DNA of 64,000 nucleotides from Novosphingobium sp. PhB57 (GTDB lineage: Bacteria > Pseudomonadota > Alphaproteobacteria > Sphingomonadales > Sphingomonadaceae). This document shows, piece by piece, positions 41,637 through 49,475 of the stretch. The stretch covers positions 248,001 through 312,000 of the forward strand of contig NZ_SMBO01000005.1 in NCBI RefSeq assembly GCF_004342985.1, in the 5' to 3' direction. The translations under genes and the position numbers were made by a program. Every line of letters begins with the position of its first letter. The stretch's first letter is position 1. Below the pieces are notes generated by a model that was given only the letters and a program-made list of their open reading frames with translations, was not told the DNA's origin and did not search any database.

Positions 41637-43763
41637 TTGTCCGTTCGCATTCTGCACCGATCCGCCGTCTCGCTTCTTGCGCTGGTTCCCGCCGCCGCCT
41701 TTGCCGAGGAAGCGGCGCCTTCCGCCCCGCGTGAGATCCTGGTCACTTCCGCCCCGCTGCAGGAAAGCGCCGACGAAACAGCGACACCGGTGATCACGCT
41801 GACCGGCGACGAACTCGCCCACCGCCGCCAGGGCACGCTGGGCGAGACGCTGGCAGGCCAGCCCGGCATCCACTTCGACAACTTCGGCGGCGGCGCCAGC
41901 CGTCCGGTCATCCGCGGGCAGACCTCGCCGCGCGTGCAGGTCCTTTCGGACAGCACCAATGTGCAGGACGCTTCGGGCATCTCGGCCGACCACGCCATTA
42001 CCGGCGAGCCGCTGCTCCTGCGCGGCATCGAAGTGCTGCGCGGCCCATCGGCCCTGCTCTACGGCGGCGGTGCGATCGGCGGGGCCGTGAACCTGCTGGA
42101 TACCAAGATCCCGACCGAAGTGCCGGTGGGCGGCTTCACCGGCTCTGCCGAAGCGCGGCTGGGCACGGGCGACGACGAGCGCTCGGCCGTCGGCGGCGTG
42201 ACCGTGGGAACCGGCTCGCTGGCCCTGCGCGTCGAAGGCGCTCACCGCGAGACCGACGACTACCGGGTGCCGCGCACCTTCGGCGAAAGCCGCGTGCCCG
42301 GATCCTGGAGCGAAAGCTCCACGTTCACGGCGGGCGGCGCCTGGATCGGTCCCGACGGCTATCTCGGCGCCAGTTATACGCGCGTGCGCAGCGAATACGG
42401 CTTGCCGGGCCACAGCCACGAATACGAAGGCTGCCACACCCACGGCATCAGCCTCCACTGCGGGTCGCACGATCATGCGGAAGAGGGGCATGACGAAGAG
42501 GGCCATGACCACGACGACGGCCACGATCATGACCACGAGGACGAAAGCATCTTCGTCAAGCTGCGCAGCGAGCGCTTCGACATTCGCAGCGACTATCGCG
42601 ATCCGCTGCCCGGTTTCGAACGCGTCCGCGTCCGCATGGCCCACACGACCTACCGCCATGACGAGATCGAGCACGACGAGATCGCCACGACTTATCGCAA
42701 CAAGGCCTTCGACCTCCGCTTCGAACTGACTCACAAGCCGCTGGCGGGCTTCCGCGGCGTCTTCGGCGTCCAGCACGCGGACAGCACTTTCAGCGGCATC
42801 CACGCCGTGACCGAGAACGACGTCAAGACCTATACCCCGTTCGACATCGACAACACCGCGCTGTTCCTGCACGAAAGCCGCGACTTCGGCCCGGTCCGCA
42901 TCGAGGCGGCCCTGCGCCAGGAATGGCAGCGCATCCGCCCGCAAACCGCGCTATCCGCCTTCATGCCGGCCACTGCGCACGATCCCTTCTCGGTTTCGGC
43001 ATCGGCGCTTTGGAAGGTGACGGAGGGCTACTCGCTGGCGCTGTCGCTCGCCCGCTCGCAGCGCGCGCCGAACGTGCAGGAGCTTTATGCCTTCGGTCCG
43101 CACTTCGCGTCGAACACTTATGAGATCGGCATGGTCACCGGCCGCACCTTCAACGGCATGGCCTCCACCGAAAACCGCTTGGAAACGGGCAAGTCGATCA
43201 ACCTGACTTTCCGCAAGACCAGCGGCGCCACCACCTTCACCCTGGGCGCCTACCATCAGAAGGTGGACAACTACATCTACGGCCAGACCCTCGACCAGTA
43301 TGAGGACTTCCGCCTGATCCACTATGTCGCGGCCGATGCCACCTTCACCGGCGTCGACGGCGAAGTGCGGCACCAGGTCATGCCCGAGGTGGGCGTGGCC
43401 GTGTTCGGCGACTATGTCCGCGCCAAGCTGACGGACGATCGCGGCAACCTGCCGCGCATCCCGCCCGGCCGCCTCGGCACGCGGGTGGACGCCGCGACCG
43501 GCCCCTTCACCGCCAATGCCGAATACTACCGCACGTTCAAGCAGGACCGCATCGCCGACTTCGAGACCGAAAGCCCCGGCTACGACATGCTGAACCTCAC
43601 CCTTGCCTACAAGCTGGGCCTCGGTGCCGGGCGCTGGGCGGAAGTCTTCGCGCGGGGCAGCAACCTCACGAATTCCTTCGCGCTCAACCATGCTTCCTTC
43701 GTGAAGGACGCCTCGCCCTTGCGCGGACGCAACGTGGTGTTCGGCCTGCGCACCGGGTTCTAG
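41637..43763 (+). CDS. znuD: ZnuD-like TonB-dependent zinc receptor
   Basis: 708-residue outer-membrane receptor. The start is TTG 41637 with AGGGGG upstream; the signal peptide ends in AAAFAEE. Plug motifs (EVLRGPSALLYGGGAIGGAV) lead to a barrel ending in GRNVVFGLRTGF. An extracellular loop at about residues 258-303 is dense in His, Asp and Glu (CHTHGISLHCGSHDH, then HDHDDGHDHDHED) and carries two Cys, as in the zinc receptor ZnuD of Neisseria. It would import zinc at low zinc levels. A Zur-like dyad lies upstream. The symbol is given by similarity in the loop and context, not by full-length comparison. Confidence 0.85.
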   Translation: MSVRILHRSAVSLLALVPAAAFAEEAAPSAPREILVTSAPLQESADETATPVITLTGDELAHRRQGTLGETLAGQPGIHFDNFGGGASRPVIRGQTSPRVQVLSDSTNVQDASGISADHAITGEPLLLRGIEVLRGPSALLYGGGAIGGAVNLLDTKIPTEVPVGGFTGSAEARLGTGDDERSAVGGVTVGTGSLALRVEGAHRETDDYRVPRTFGESRVPGSWSESSTFTAGGAWIGPDGYLGASYTRVRSEYGLPGHSHEYEGCHTHGISLHCGSHDHAEEGHDEEGHDHDDGHDHDHEDESIFVKLRSERFDIRSDYRDPLPGFERVRVRMAHTTYRHDEIEHDEIATTYRNKAFDLRFELTHKPLAGFRGVFGVQHADSTFSGIHAVTENDVKTYTPFDIDNTALFLHESRDFGPVRIEAALRQEWQRIRPQTALSAFMPATAHDPFSVSASALWKVTEGYSLALSLARSQRAPNVQELYAFGPHFASNTYEIGMVTGRTFNGMASTENRLETGKSINLTFRKTSGATTFTLGAYHQKVDNYIYGQTLDQYEDFRLIHYVAADATFTGVDGEVRHQVMPEVGVAVFGDYVRAKLTDDRGNLPRIPPGRLGTRVDAATGPFTANAEYYRTFKQDRIADFETESPGYDMLNLTLAYKLGLGAGRWAEVFARGSNLTNSFALNHASFVKDASPLRGRNVVFGLRTGF

Positions 43764-43806
43764 AGGATCACTGCTCCAGGGGCCTTTGGCTGGTCGCAAA
43801 CGTGAA

Positions 43807-43850
43807 GACCCGGGCAGATGCGGCTGGAGGGCGCTGCATCTGCCCGGGTC
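43807..43850. terminator. Long hairpin between convergent genes
   Basis: Perfect 15-bp arms GACCCGGGCAGATGC (43807-43821) and GCATCTGCCCGGGTC (43836-43850). It lies 44 bp after the ZnuD-like stop and before the end of the convergent receptor. The T-run after it is short (CGTTTCC), so it works at best as a moderate terminator. Confidence 0.65.
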
Positions 43851-43928
43851 CGTTTCCTGCCGCGCCGTTCGCCGGGTCCCGTGGCGAGCGGCACGGCAGG
43901 ATGAAGGGGAGAGTTCCCGCTCTCCCCT

Positions 43929-43960
43929 GCAACCGGGCCTGCAACCGGGCCTGCAACCGG
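43929..43960. repeat. Tandem 12-bp repeat (2.7 copies)
   Basis: GCAACCGGGCCT occurs at 43929-43940 and 43941-43952, followed by GCAACCGG (43953-43960). It lies just before the stop codon side of the receptor gene at 43962, outside any gene. It is probably a slippage product. Confidence 0.75.
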
Positions 43961-43961
43961 T

Positions 43962-46900
43962 TCAGAGCTTGGCCTGCATACCCACGAAGATACGCTGGCC
44001 GGGGTAGTACAGCTCCACCGGCATGTCCTTGTTGATATAGGTCTTCGAATATTCCTTGGTGATGTTCTGCATCTCGAAGAAGACGTCGAAGTGATACTTC
44101 GGGAAGCGCAACGTGATCTTGCCGTCGAGGTAGCCTTCGCCCTTGCGGTAGATCGGGTTGTTGCCATTGGCGGCATCGAGCGCGTTATCCAGCCACTTCG
44201 AGCGATAGTTGTAGCTCATGCGGAAGTTGAGCCAGTCCTTGTCGTAGAAGAAGCTCGCATTGTAAGTGTAGGACGAAAGGCCCGGATATTCCTTGAGCGG
44301 CTCGTTGGTCGCGGCATTGGTCAGGTTGGTGCGAATGGCGCGGGCATAAGTAAAGTTGCCCGAGGCGCCGAAGCCGTCCAGCGGCTTGGGCAGGAAAGTG
44401 AACACCGTCTGCGCGCTCGCCTCAATACCGTCGAGCAGGGCGCCCTGGCCGTTGACCGGCTGGCGAACCGTGTACGTGATGCCGTCCTGGAACAGGTCCA
44501 CCCCGTTGCGCACGGTGTTGCCGATCACGAAGCTCGATTCGTACTTCTTGTAGTAGCCCAGGCTCAGCATCGTATCCGCATTGGGATACCAGGCCAGGTT
44601 CAGTTCCCACTGGTCCGCGCGGTAGGGCTTCAGTTCCGGGTTGCCGGCCGTGCAGATGTCGTCGGTGCCGGAGATGGTCTGGTCGTCCACGCAGTTGATG
44701 TTCGGCACCAGATCGAGCGGCCTCGGCCGGGCCAGGTTCTTGGCATAGTTGGCGCGCAGGTAGAGGTTGGGCTGGAGTTCGAGGTTGGCGTTGAACGCCG
44801 GCAGGAAATCGGTGTAGCTGTTGGAAAGCGACAACTGCTGCGCGGCGATGACCACGGTTTCGGTGCCGCCGGTCGCGTTGAAGCGCGTCACCCGGCTGAT
44901 ATTGGTGCCAAGCCCCTTGTCCTCGGTATGGGTGAAGCGCAGGCCGGCATTGCCGGTGAGCCGCATGCCCAGGATCTCGGTATCGACATCCATCATCGCA
45001 TAGCCCGAGAACACCTTCTCGGTGATCTGGGCGCTCGGGATCTGCGGATAACCGTCTGCGAAGCGCACGAGGTCGTGATCGAAACCGGAGAGATCGTAGA
45101 TCTGCGACAGCACGTCGGAATTGAAATTGGGGAAGGCCAGGCGGCTGGGAATGCCCGAAGGCGCGTTCTTGAGGCCGGTGTAGAGCGGCGCGCCGCCCGT
45201 CACCCCGCCAATCGACGAGATCAGCGAGCCGTACTGCGCCGGCGTGATGAAATAAGTGTTGCCGTTGCGCGCTACGGCCGGATTGTTCTGGATCGTCGTG
45301 GTGTAGGACACGTTGGCGCTTGACTGGTAGGTCATGGTGGCCGGATCGATCAGGATCGAGCCGCCGCCCAGGTAGTTCAGGAACTTCTGCCGACGCGCCT
45401 GGGCACCGAATTCGAACTTGCTGATGATCGGGTGATCGATCTCCCAGTCCAGGTCCAGCTTCAACTGGTCTTCGGTGTTGTTATATTCGGCAGGACGGTA
45501 TTGCACGGTCGGGCCGTAGACCGGAAGCACCTGGCCATTGGCGCCCGTGCGCGTGAAGTCGGAATAGGCGCCCGGATCGGAAGGGTCGAAGTTCGACGGG
45601 AACTGGAAGACCGGGATACCCTGCGCGTTGTTGCGGTCGATCACGATGCCCGACACGCTCGTGCCCAGCGAGATCAGGTTCGTCTGAGAATCGGTATGCG
45701 CCTTGGCGTGCGACCCCATGAAGTCGATGTGAACCCGGTCGAAGTCCCAGCGGAAACCGCCCGAGAAGTACTTCGAGTCCTGATCGTAGGAGAAATCGCG
45801 GCGCTGCACACCGATGATGTTCGCGGCGCCGTTCCAGTTCGGGGCCGCTGCCGTGCCCAGATTCACGGCGTTGAGCGCCGTGGTCACGCCGGTGACGACA
45901 TGGTTCTCGTTCACCGTCGAGCTGCCCAGCGCCACCTGCTGGCGCGAAGTGCCGCCACCCGCGCCTGCGGCCAGCTGCGGATCGAGATTGAAGCGCTGGA
46001 TGGCGCCCAGATCGACCGAATAGTTGACGTCCTGCAGGTTCTGGTTGCGCTTGTTGACCTGCACGTTGGCATAAGCGCGGAAGTTGGGCGCCACCTGGTA
46101 TTGCAGCGTCAGGTCACCCGAGATGCGCTTGTCGTTGCGCACGAGGTGGCGGTAGCGCGGCACTTTGGGCGCCCAGTCGAAGAACTGCGTCTCGCAGGCC
46201 AGGCGGTTCGCGGTGGCCTTGGCGGTCGTGGAGCCACCCACGCCGGCGCAGCTTTCGTAAGTGTTGTAGGCATCGTAGAGCGGATCGGCGACGGTCTTTT
46301 CGGTCGAGTGATCGAAGTCGGCGATACGGCCCCAGTTCGTGTTGCTGATGTAGTCCTGCCGCGTGTTCACGTCGCTGTAGGTACCGTTGAACAGGATCCC
46401 CAGGCCGTCGATCAGGAACTTCGGCGTTCCGGCAAAGAACGACACGCGCGGACGCCAGGTCTCGGTGGTGTCGAGGTGCTGGCCCGATACGGTTGCGGAA
46501 AGGATCGGCTTCAGCAGGTCGAGCGGCTTGCGCGTTTCCACGCGCACCGTGCCGCCGATGCCGCCTTCGGTCAGGTCCACGGCATAGCCCTTGTAGACGT
46601 CGATCGACTTGACCAGTTCCGTCGCCAGTTCGCGGAAGTCGCCGGAGCGCTCACCGAGGGCGCTGACCTGGCTGACGCCGTTGATTTCCACGCGGTTGAG
46701 GTCAGGCTCGACGCCGCGGATGGAGACTTTCACGCCCTCGCCGAAGTCGCGGCTGAGCTGGACGCCGGTAATGCGGGCCAGCGAGTCGCCGATGTTCTTG
46801 TCCGGGAAACTGGCGATGTCGTCGGCAACGATCGAGTCGACGACGGTATTCGCCTGCTTCTTGCGGTTGATGGCCGATTGCAGCGAGGCACGGGTACCGA

Positions 46901-47135
46901 CGACGACGATGTCGTTGGCAGTCGTGATGACTTTTTCGGCAGTCTTGTCGTCGATCCGTCGCGGCGCATCCTGCGCCGCTTCCGGAGCCGGCGTTTCGGA
47001 ATTAGTCTGAGCATATGCGGGGAAGGAAACCGCCAGAGATCCGGCGAGAGCCAGGCCCGATACCCCTCTAAAGGCATGGCGACCGAGCTTCGTTGCTTGC
47101 GAATTCCTCGTATTTCCAACGGTATGCTTGCGCAT
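43962..47135 (-). CDS. TonB-dependent receptor (oligosaccharide type, TIGR01782-like)
   Basis: 1057-residue receptor. A long N-terminal signal region ends in SFPAYAQ. The plug opens with DIVVVGTRASLQSAINRK and NIGDSLARITGVQLSRD, then SIDVYKGYAVDLTEGGIGG, the pattern of the large sphingomonad/Xanthomonas/Caulobacter glycan receptor group. The barrel ends in YYPGQRIFVGMQAKL. Lying beside a PL11 rhamnogalacturonan lyase, it probably imports pectic oligosaccharides. Its promoter carries the CCACATAT / CCAAATTA direct repeat. It is one of two such receptors in the locus; the other is at 56215. Confidence 0.94.
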   Translation of the reverse strand: MRKHTVGNTRNSQATKLGRHAFRGVSGLALAGSLAVSFPAYAQTNSETPAPEAAQDAPRRIDDKTAEKVITTANDIVVVGTRASLQSAINRKKQANTVVDSIVADDIASFPDKNIGDSLARITGVQLSRDFGEGVKVSIRGVEPDLNRVEINGVSQVSALGERSGDFRELATELVKSIDVYKGYAVDLTEGGIGGTVRVETRKPLDLLKPILSATVSGQHLDTTETWRPRVSFFAGTPKFLIDGLGILFNGTYSDVNTRQDYISNTNWGRIADFDHSTEKTVADPLYDAYNTYESCAGVGGSTTAKATANRLACETQFFDWAPKVPRYRHLVRNDKRISGDLTLQYQVAPNFRAYANVQVNKRNQNLQDVNYSVDLGAIQRFNLDPQLAAGAGGGTSRQQVALGSSTVNENHVVTGVTTALNAVNLGTAAAPNWNGAANIIGVQRRDFSYDQDSKYFSGGFRWDFDRVHIDFMGSHAKAHTDSQTNLISLGTSVSGIVIDRNNAQGIPVFQFPSNFDPSDPGAYSDFTRTGANGQVLPVYGPTVQYRPAEYNNTEDQLKLDLDWEIDHPIISKFEFGAQARRQKFLNYLGGGSILIDPATMTYQSSANVSYTTTIQNNPAVARNGNTYFITPAQYGSLISSIGGVTGGAPLYTGLKNAPSGIPSRLAFPNFNSDVLSQIYDLSGFDHDLVRFADGYPQIPSAQITEKVFSGYAMMDVDTEILGMRLTGNAGLRFTHTEDKGLGTNISRVTRFNATGGTETVVIAAQQLSLSNSYTDFLPAFNANLELQPNLYLRANYAKNLARPRPLDLVPNINCVDDQTISGTDDICTAGNPELKPYRADQWELNLAWYPNADTMLSLGYYKKYESSFVIGNTVRNGVDLFQDGITYTVRQPVNGQGALLDGIEASAQTVFTFLPKPLDGFGASGNFTYARAIRTNLTNAATNEPLKEYPGLSSYTYNASFFYDKDWLNFRMSYNYRSKWLDNALDAANGNNPIYRKGEGYLDGKITLRFPKYHFDVFFEMQNITKEYSKTYINKDMPVELYYPGQRIFVGMQAKL

Positions 47136-47227
47136 ATCCTATCCCCTCTTTTAGCCCTGTCGATCTTGTTTCGACGCTTTTGCATCGTTCGATCGAATCA
47201 GTTTCTAGACGGACACTTATTGAACCG

Positions 47228-47255
47228 ATATGTGGGATGCAATGCTATAATTTGG
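47228..47255 (-). promoter_or_regulatory. RG-I locus operator candidate 1 (direct repeat)
   Basis: On the minus strand CCAAATTA (47255-47248) is followed 20 bases later by CCACATAT (47235-47228). The same order and 20-bp step occur at 49413 and 60776. It lies 93 bp upstream of the receptor start at 47135 and 35 bp upstream of the PL11 start in the other direction, so it may serve both. Confidence 0.6.
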
Positions 47256-47289
47256 ACCAGAGTGGTTCCATAACCGGAGGATGTTGCAA

Positions 47290-49203
47290 ATGGCGGCCCA
47301 AATCCGCGCGCTGGCCCTGATCCTGGGCCTCGTTTCATCCACTCCCGCTTTCGCCGCGACTCCGCCCTCACGACCGGCCGCGGAGCGGCTCGGCCGCGGA
47401 GCCGTGGCACTGCCGGCCAGGGACGGCGGAATCCTCGTGACCTGGCGGTTTCTGGCGGACGATCCGAAGAATGCGCGCTTCCGCGTGCTGCGCGGCGGCA
47501 AGCCGGTGCACGTTACCCGGACGGGCGAGGCGACGGCCTTCGTCGACACATCGGGAACCACCGAAAGCAGCTATGCGGTGGAACGCATCGGCGACCGCGC
47601 CGGTCCGCAGCGTGCCATGATGTGGGACAAGGGCTATCTCCCGATCCCGCTCTCCCCACCCGCGGACGGCGTGACGCCCGCCGGGGAGGCCTATTCCTAC
47701 ACGGCCAACGATGCCAGCCTGGGCGATCTCGACGGAGACGGGCAGTACGAGATCGTGCTGAAGTGGGATCCGAGCAACAGCCACGACAATGCCCATACCG
47801 GCTATACCGGCAACGTCTTCCTCGATGCCTACCGTCTCGACGGCACTCGGCTCTGGCGCATCGACCTTGGCCGCAACGTGCGCGCCGGGGCGCACTACAC
47901 GCAGTTCCTGGTCTTCGACTTCGATGGCGACGGCCGCGCCGAAGTGGCGCTGAAGACGGGCGACGGCACGGTCGACGGCACCGGCAAGGTCATCGGCGAT
48001 GCGAATGCCGACTGGCGCAGCAGCGGCGGGGAAGTGCCGCAGCAGGATCGCACCGGCGCGAAAGTGCTGGCGGACGGCACCAAGGTGGCGCCGATGCAGG
48101 GCCGCATCGTCAAGGGGCCGGAATACCTCACCGTGTTCGAAGGGCTGACCGGCAAGGCGCTGGCCACCGCGCCTTACGATCCGCCGCGCTATCCCGGCGG
48201 CAATCCCACGCCCGAGCAGCTCGCCGCGGCCTGGGGTGACGGCTATGCCAATCGCTCCGATCGCTTCCTGGCCGGGGTCGCCTATCTCGACGGGCATATG
48301 CCCAGCATGGTCTTCGGCCGCGGCTACTACGCGCGCACCGCGCTGGCCGCCTGGGACTGGCGCGGCGGCAAACTGACGCAGCGCTGGCTGTTCGACAGCT
48401 CCGCCACCGGAAACGAGGACTATGCCGGGCGCGGCAACCACCAGCTTTCCGTCGCGGATGTCGATGGTGACGGGCGCGACGAGGTGATCTACGGCTCGAT
48501 GGCGGTGGACGACGACGGCAAGGGCCTCTGGACCAAGCCGCTGTTCCACGGCGACACCATGCACGTCAGCGACCTCGATCCGGCGCGGCCGGGCCTCGAA
48601 AAGTTCGGCGTGTTCGAGGACATTCGCCGCAACGGCGGGCTGGGCTCGGCGCTGCTCGATGCGCGCACGGGCGAAGTGCTCTGGACCACGCCTGCCGAGC
48701 AGGACACCGGCCGCGGTGTTGCCGCCGATATCGACCCGCGCCACTACGGCGCCGAGTTCTGGGGCTCCAATTCCGACCGCCTCTACGATACCAAGGGCCA
48801 GCCGATCGGGGCCCGCCCGCGCCAGATGAACTTCGCGATCTGGTGGGACGGAGACCTCCTGCGAGAGCTGCTGGACGGCACCACGATCTCCAAATGGAAC
48901 TGGGAGCAGGGCACGTCCGACACGCTGCTTGCCCCCGAGGGGCTTGCCTCCAACAACGGCACCAAGGCCAATCCCGCGCTCCAGGCCGATCTCATCGGTG
49001 ACTGGCGCGAGGAAGTGATCTGGCGCCGCGCCGACAACCGCGAACTGCGCATCTACACCACGCCTTTCGCCACGCCGCACCGCTTCGTCACGCTGATGCA
49101 GGACCCGGTCTACCGCCTGGGCGTCGCCTGGCAGAACACCGCTTACAACCAGCCGCCGCATACCGGGTTCTATCTGGGCGCGGGGCCGAAGGGCGAGCAA
49201 TAG
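47290..49203 (+). CDS. Rhamnogalacturonan lyase, PL11 family
   Basis: 637-residue exported polysaccharide lyase that cleaves the rhamnose-galacturonate backbone of rhamnogalacturonan I by beta-elimination. ATG 47290 is chosen because GGAGG at 47276-47280 is nine bases upstream; ATG 47281 would touch it. The signal peptide runs to TPAFAAT. The eight-bladed propeller shows calcium-type repeats: SLGDLDGDGQYEIVLKW, FDFDGDGRAEVALKTGDG and VADVDGDGRDEVIYG. The length fits PL11. It opens a plus-strand run with PL26-like, DUF6250 and further genes. Confidence 0.94.
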   Translation: MAAQIRALALILGLVSSTPAFAATPPSRPAAERLGRGAVALPARDGGILVTWRFLADDPKNARFRVLRGGKPVHVTRTGEATAFVDTSGTTESSYAVERIGDRAGPQRAMMWDKGYLPIPLSPPADGVTPAGEAYSYTANDASLGDLDGDGQYEIVLKWDPSNSHDNAHTGYTGNVFLDAYRLDGTRLWRIDLGRNVRAGAHYTQFLVFDFDGDGRAEVALKTGDGTVDGTGKVIGDANADWRSSGGEVPQQDRTGAKVLADGTKVAPMQGRIVKGPEYLTVFEGLTGKALATAPYDPPRYPGGNPTPEQLAAAWGDGYANRSDRFLAGVAYLDGHMPSMVFGRGYYARTALAAWDWRGGKLTQRWLFDSSATGNEDYAGRGNHQLSVADVDGDGRDEVIYGSMAVDDDGKGLWTKPLFHGDTMHVSDLDPARPGLEKFGVFEDIRRNGGLGSALLDARTGEVLWTTPAEQDTGRGVAADIDPRHYGAEFWGSNSDRLYDTKGQPIGARPRQMNFAIWWDGDLLRELLDGTTISKWNWEQGTSDTLLAPEGLASNNGTKANPALQADLIGDWREEVIWRRADNRELRIYTTPFATPHRFVTLMQDPVYRLGVAWQNTAYNQPPHTGFYLGAGPKGEQ

Positions 49204-49248
49204 GGAGAGGCGGATAGCGGCATTCTTCGGCCGCCCGCTACTGACTTC

Positions 49249-49346
49249 CCCCTTCGTCATTGCGAGCGTAGCGAAGCAATCCAGGGCAGTTCTGCGCCGC
49301 TCTGGATTGCCGCGTCGGCTTCGCCTCCTCGCGGGTGACGAAGGGG
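49249..49346. repeat. Interspersed palindromic repeat, copy 2
   Basis: The same element as at 2961-3060: outer arm CCCTTCGTCATTGCGAGC facing GCGGGTGACGAAGGGG, inner arm GCAATCCAG (49276-49284) facing CTGGATTGC (49302-49310). It lies between the PL11 and PL26-like genes. The outer right arm has diverged (CGGGTGACG for CAATGACG). Confidence 0.85.
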
Positions 49347-49412
49347 TAGGGGAAGACAGGCGGGAGGGCCGAGCAAGCACAAATACCGCCGCACCCCTGT
49401 TGACGATTCGAT

Positions 49413-49440
49413 CCACATAATGAAATATCATCCCACATAA
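49413..49440 (+). promoter_or_regulatory. RG-I locus operator candidate 2 (direct repeat)
   Basis: CCACATAA at 49413-49420 and again at 49433-49440, 20 bp apart and in the same orientation. A promoter is plausible around it: TTGACG at 49400-49405 and AAATAT at 49423-49428 with a 17-bp spacer, so the half-sites would flank the -10 region. This geometry suggests a repressor. It lies 36 bp upstream of the PL26-like gene. Confidence 0.7.
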
Positions 49441-49475
49441 GGCGCTCACGAAACGCCACATCCAAGGGAGAGACA

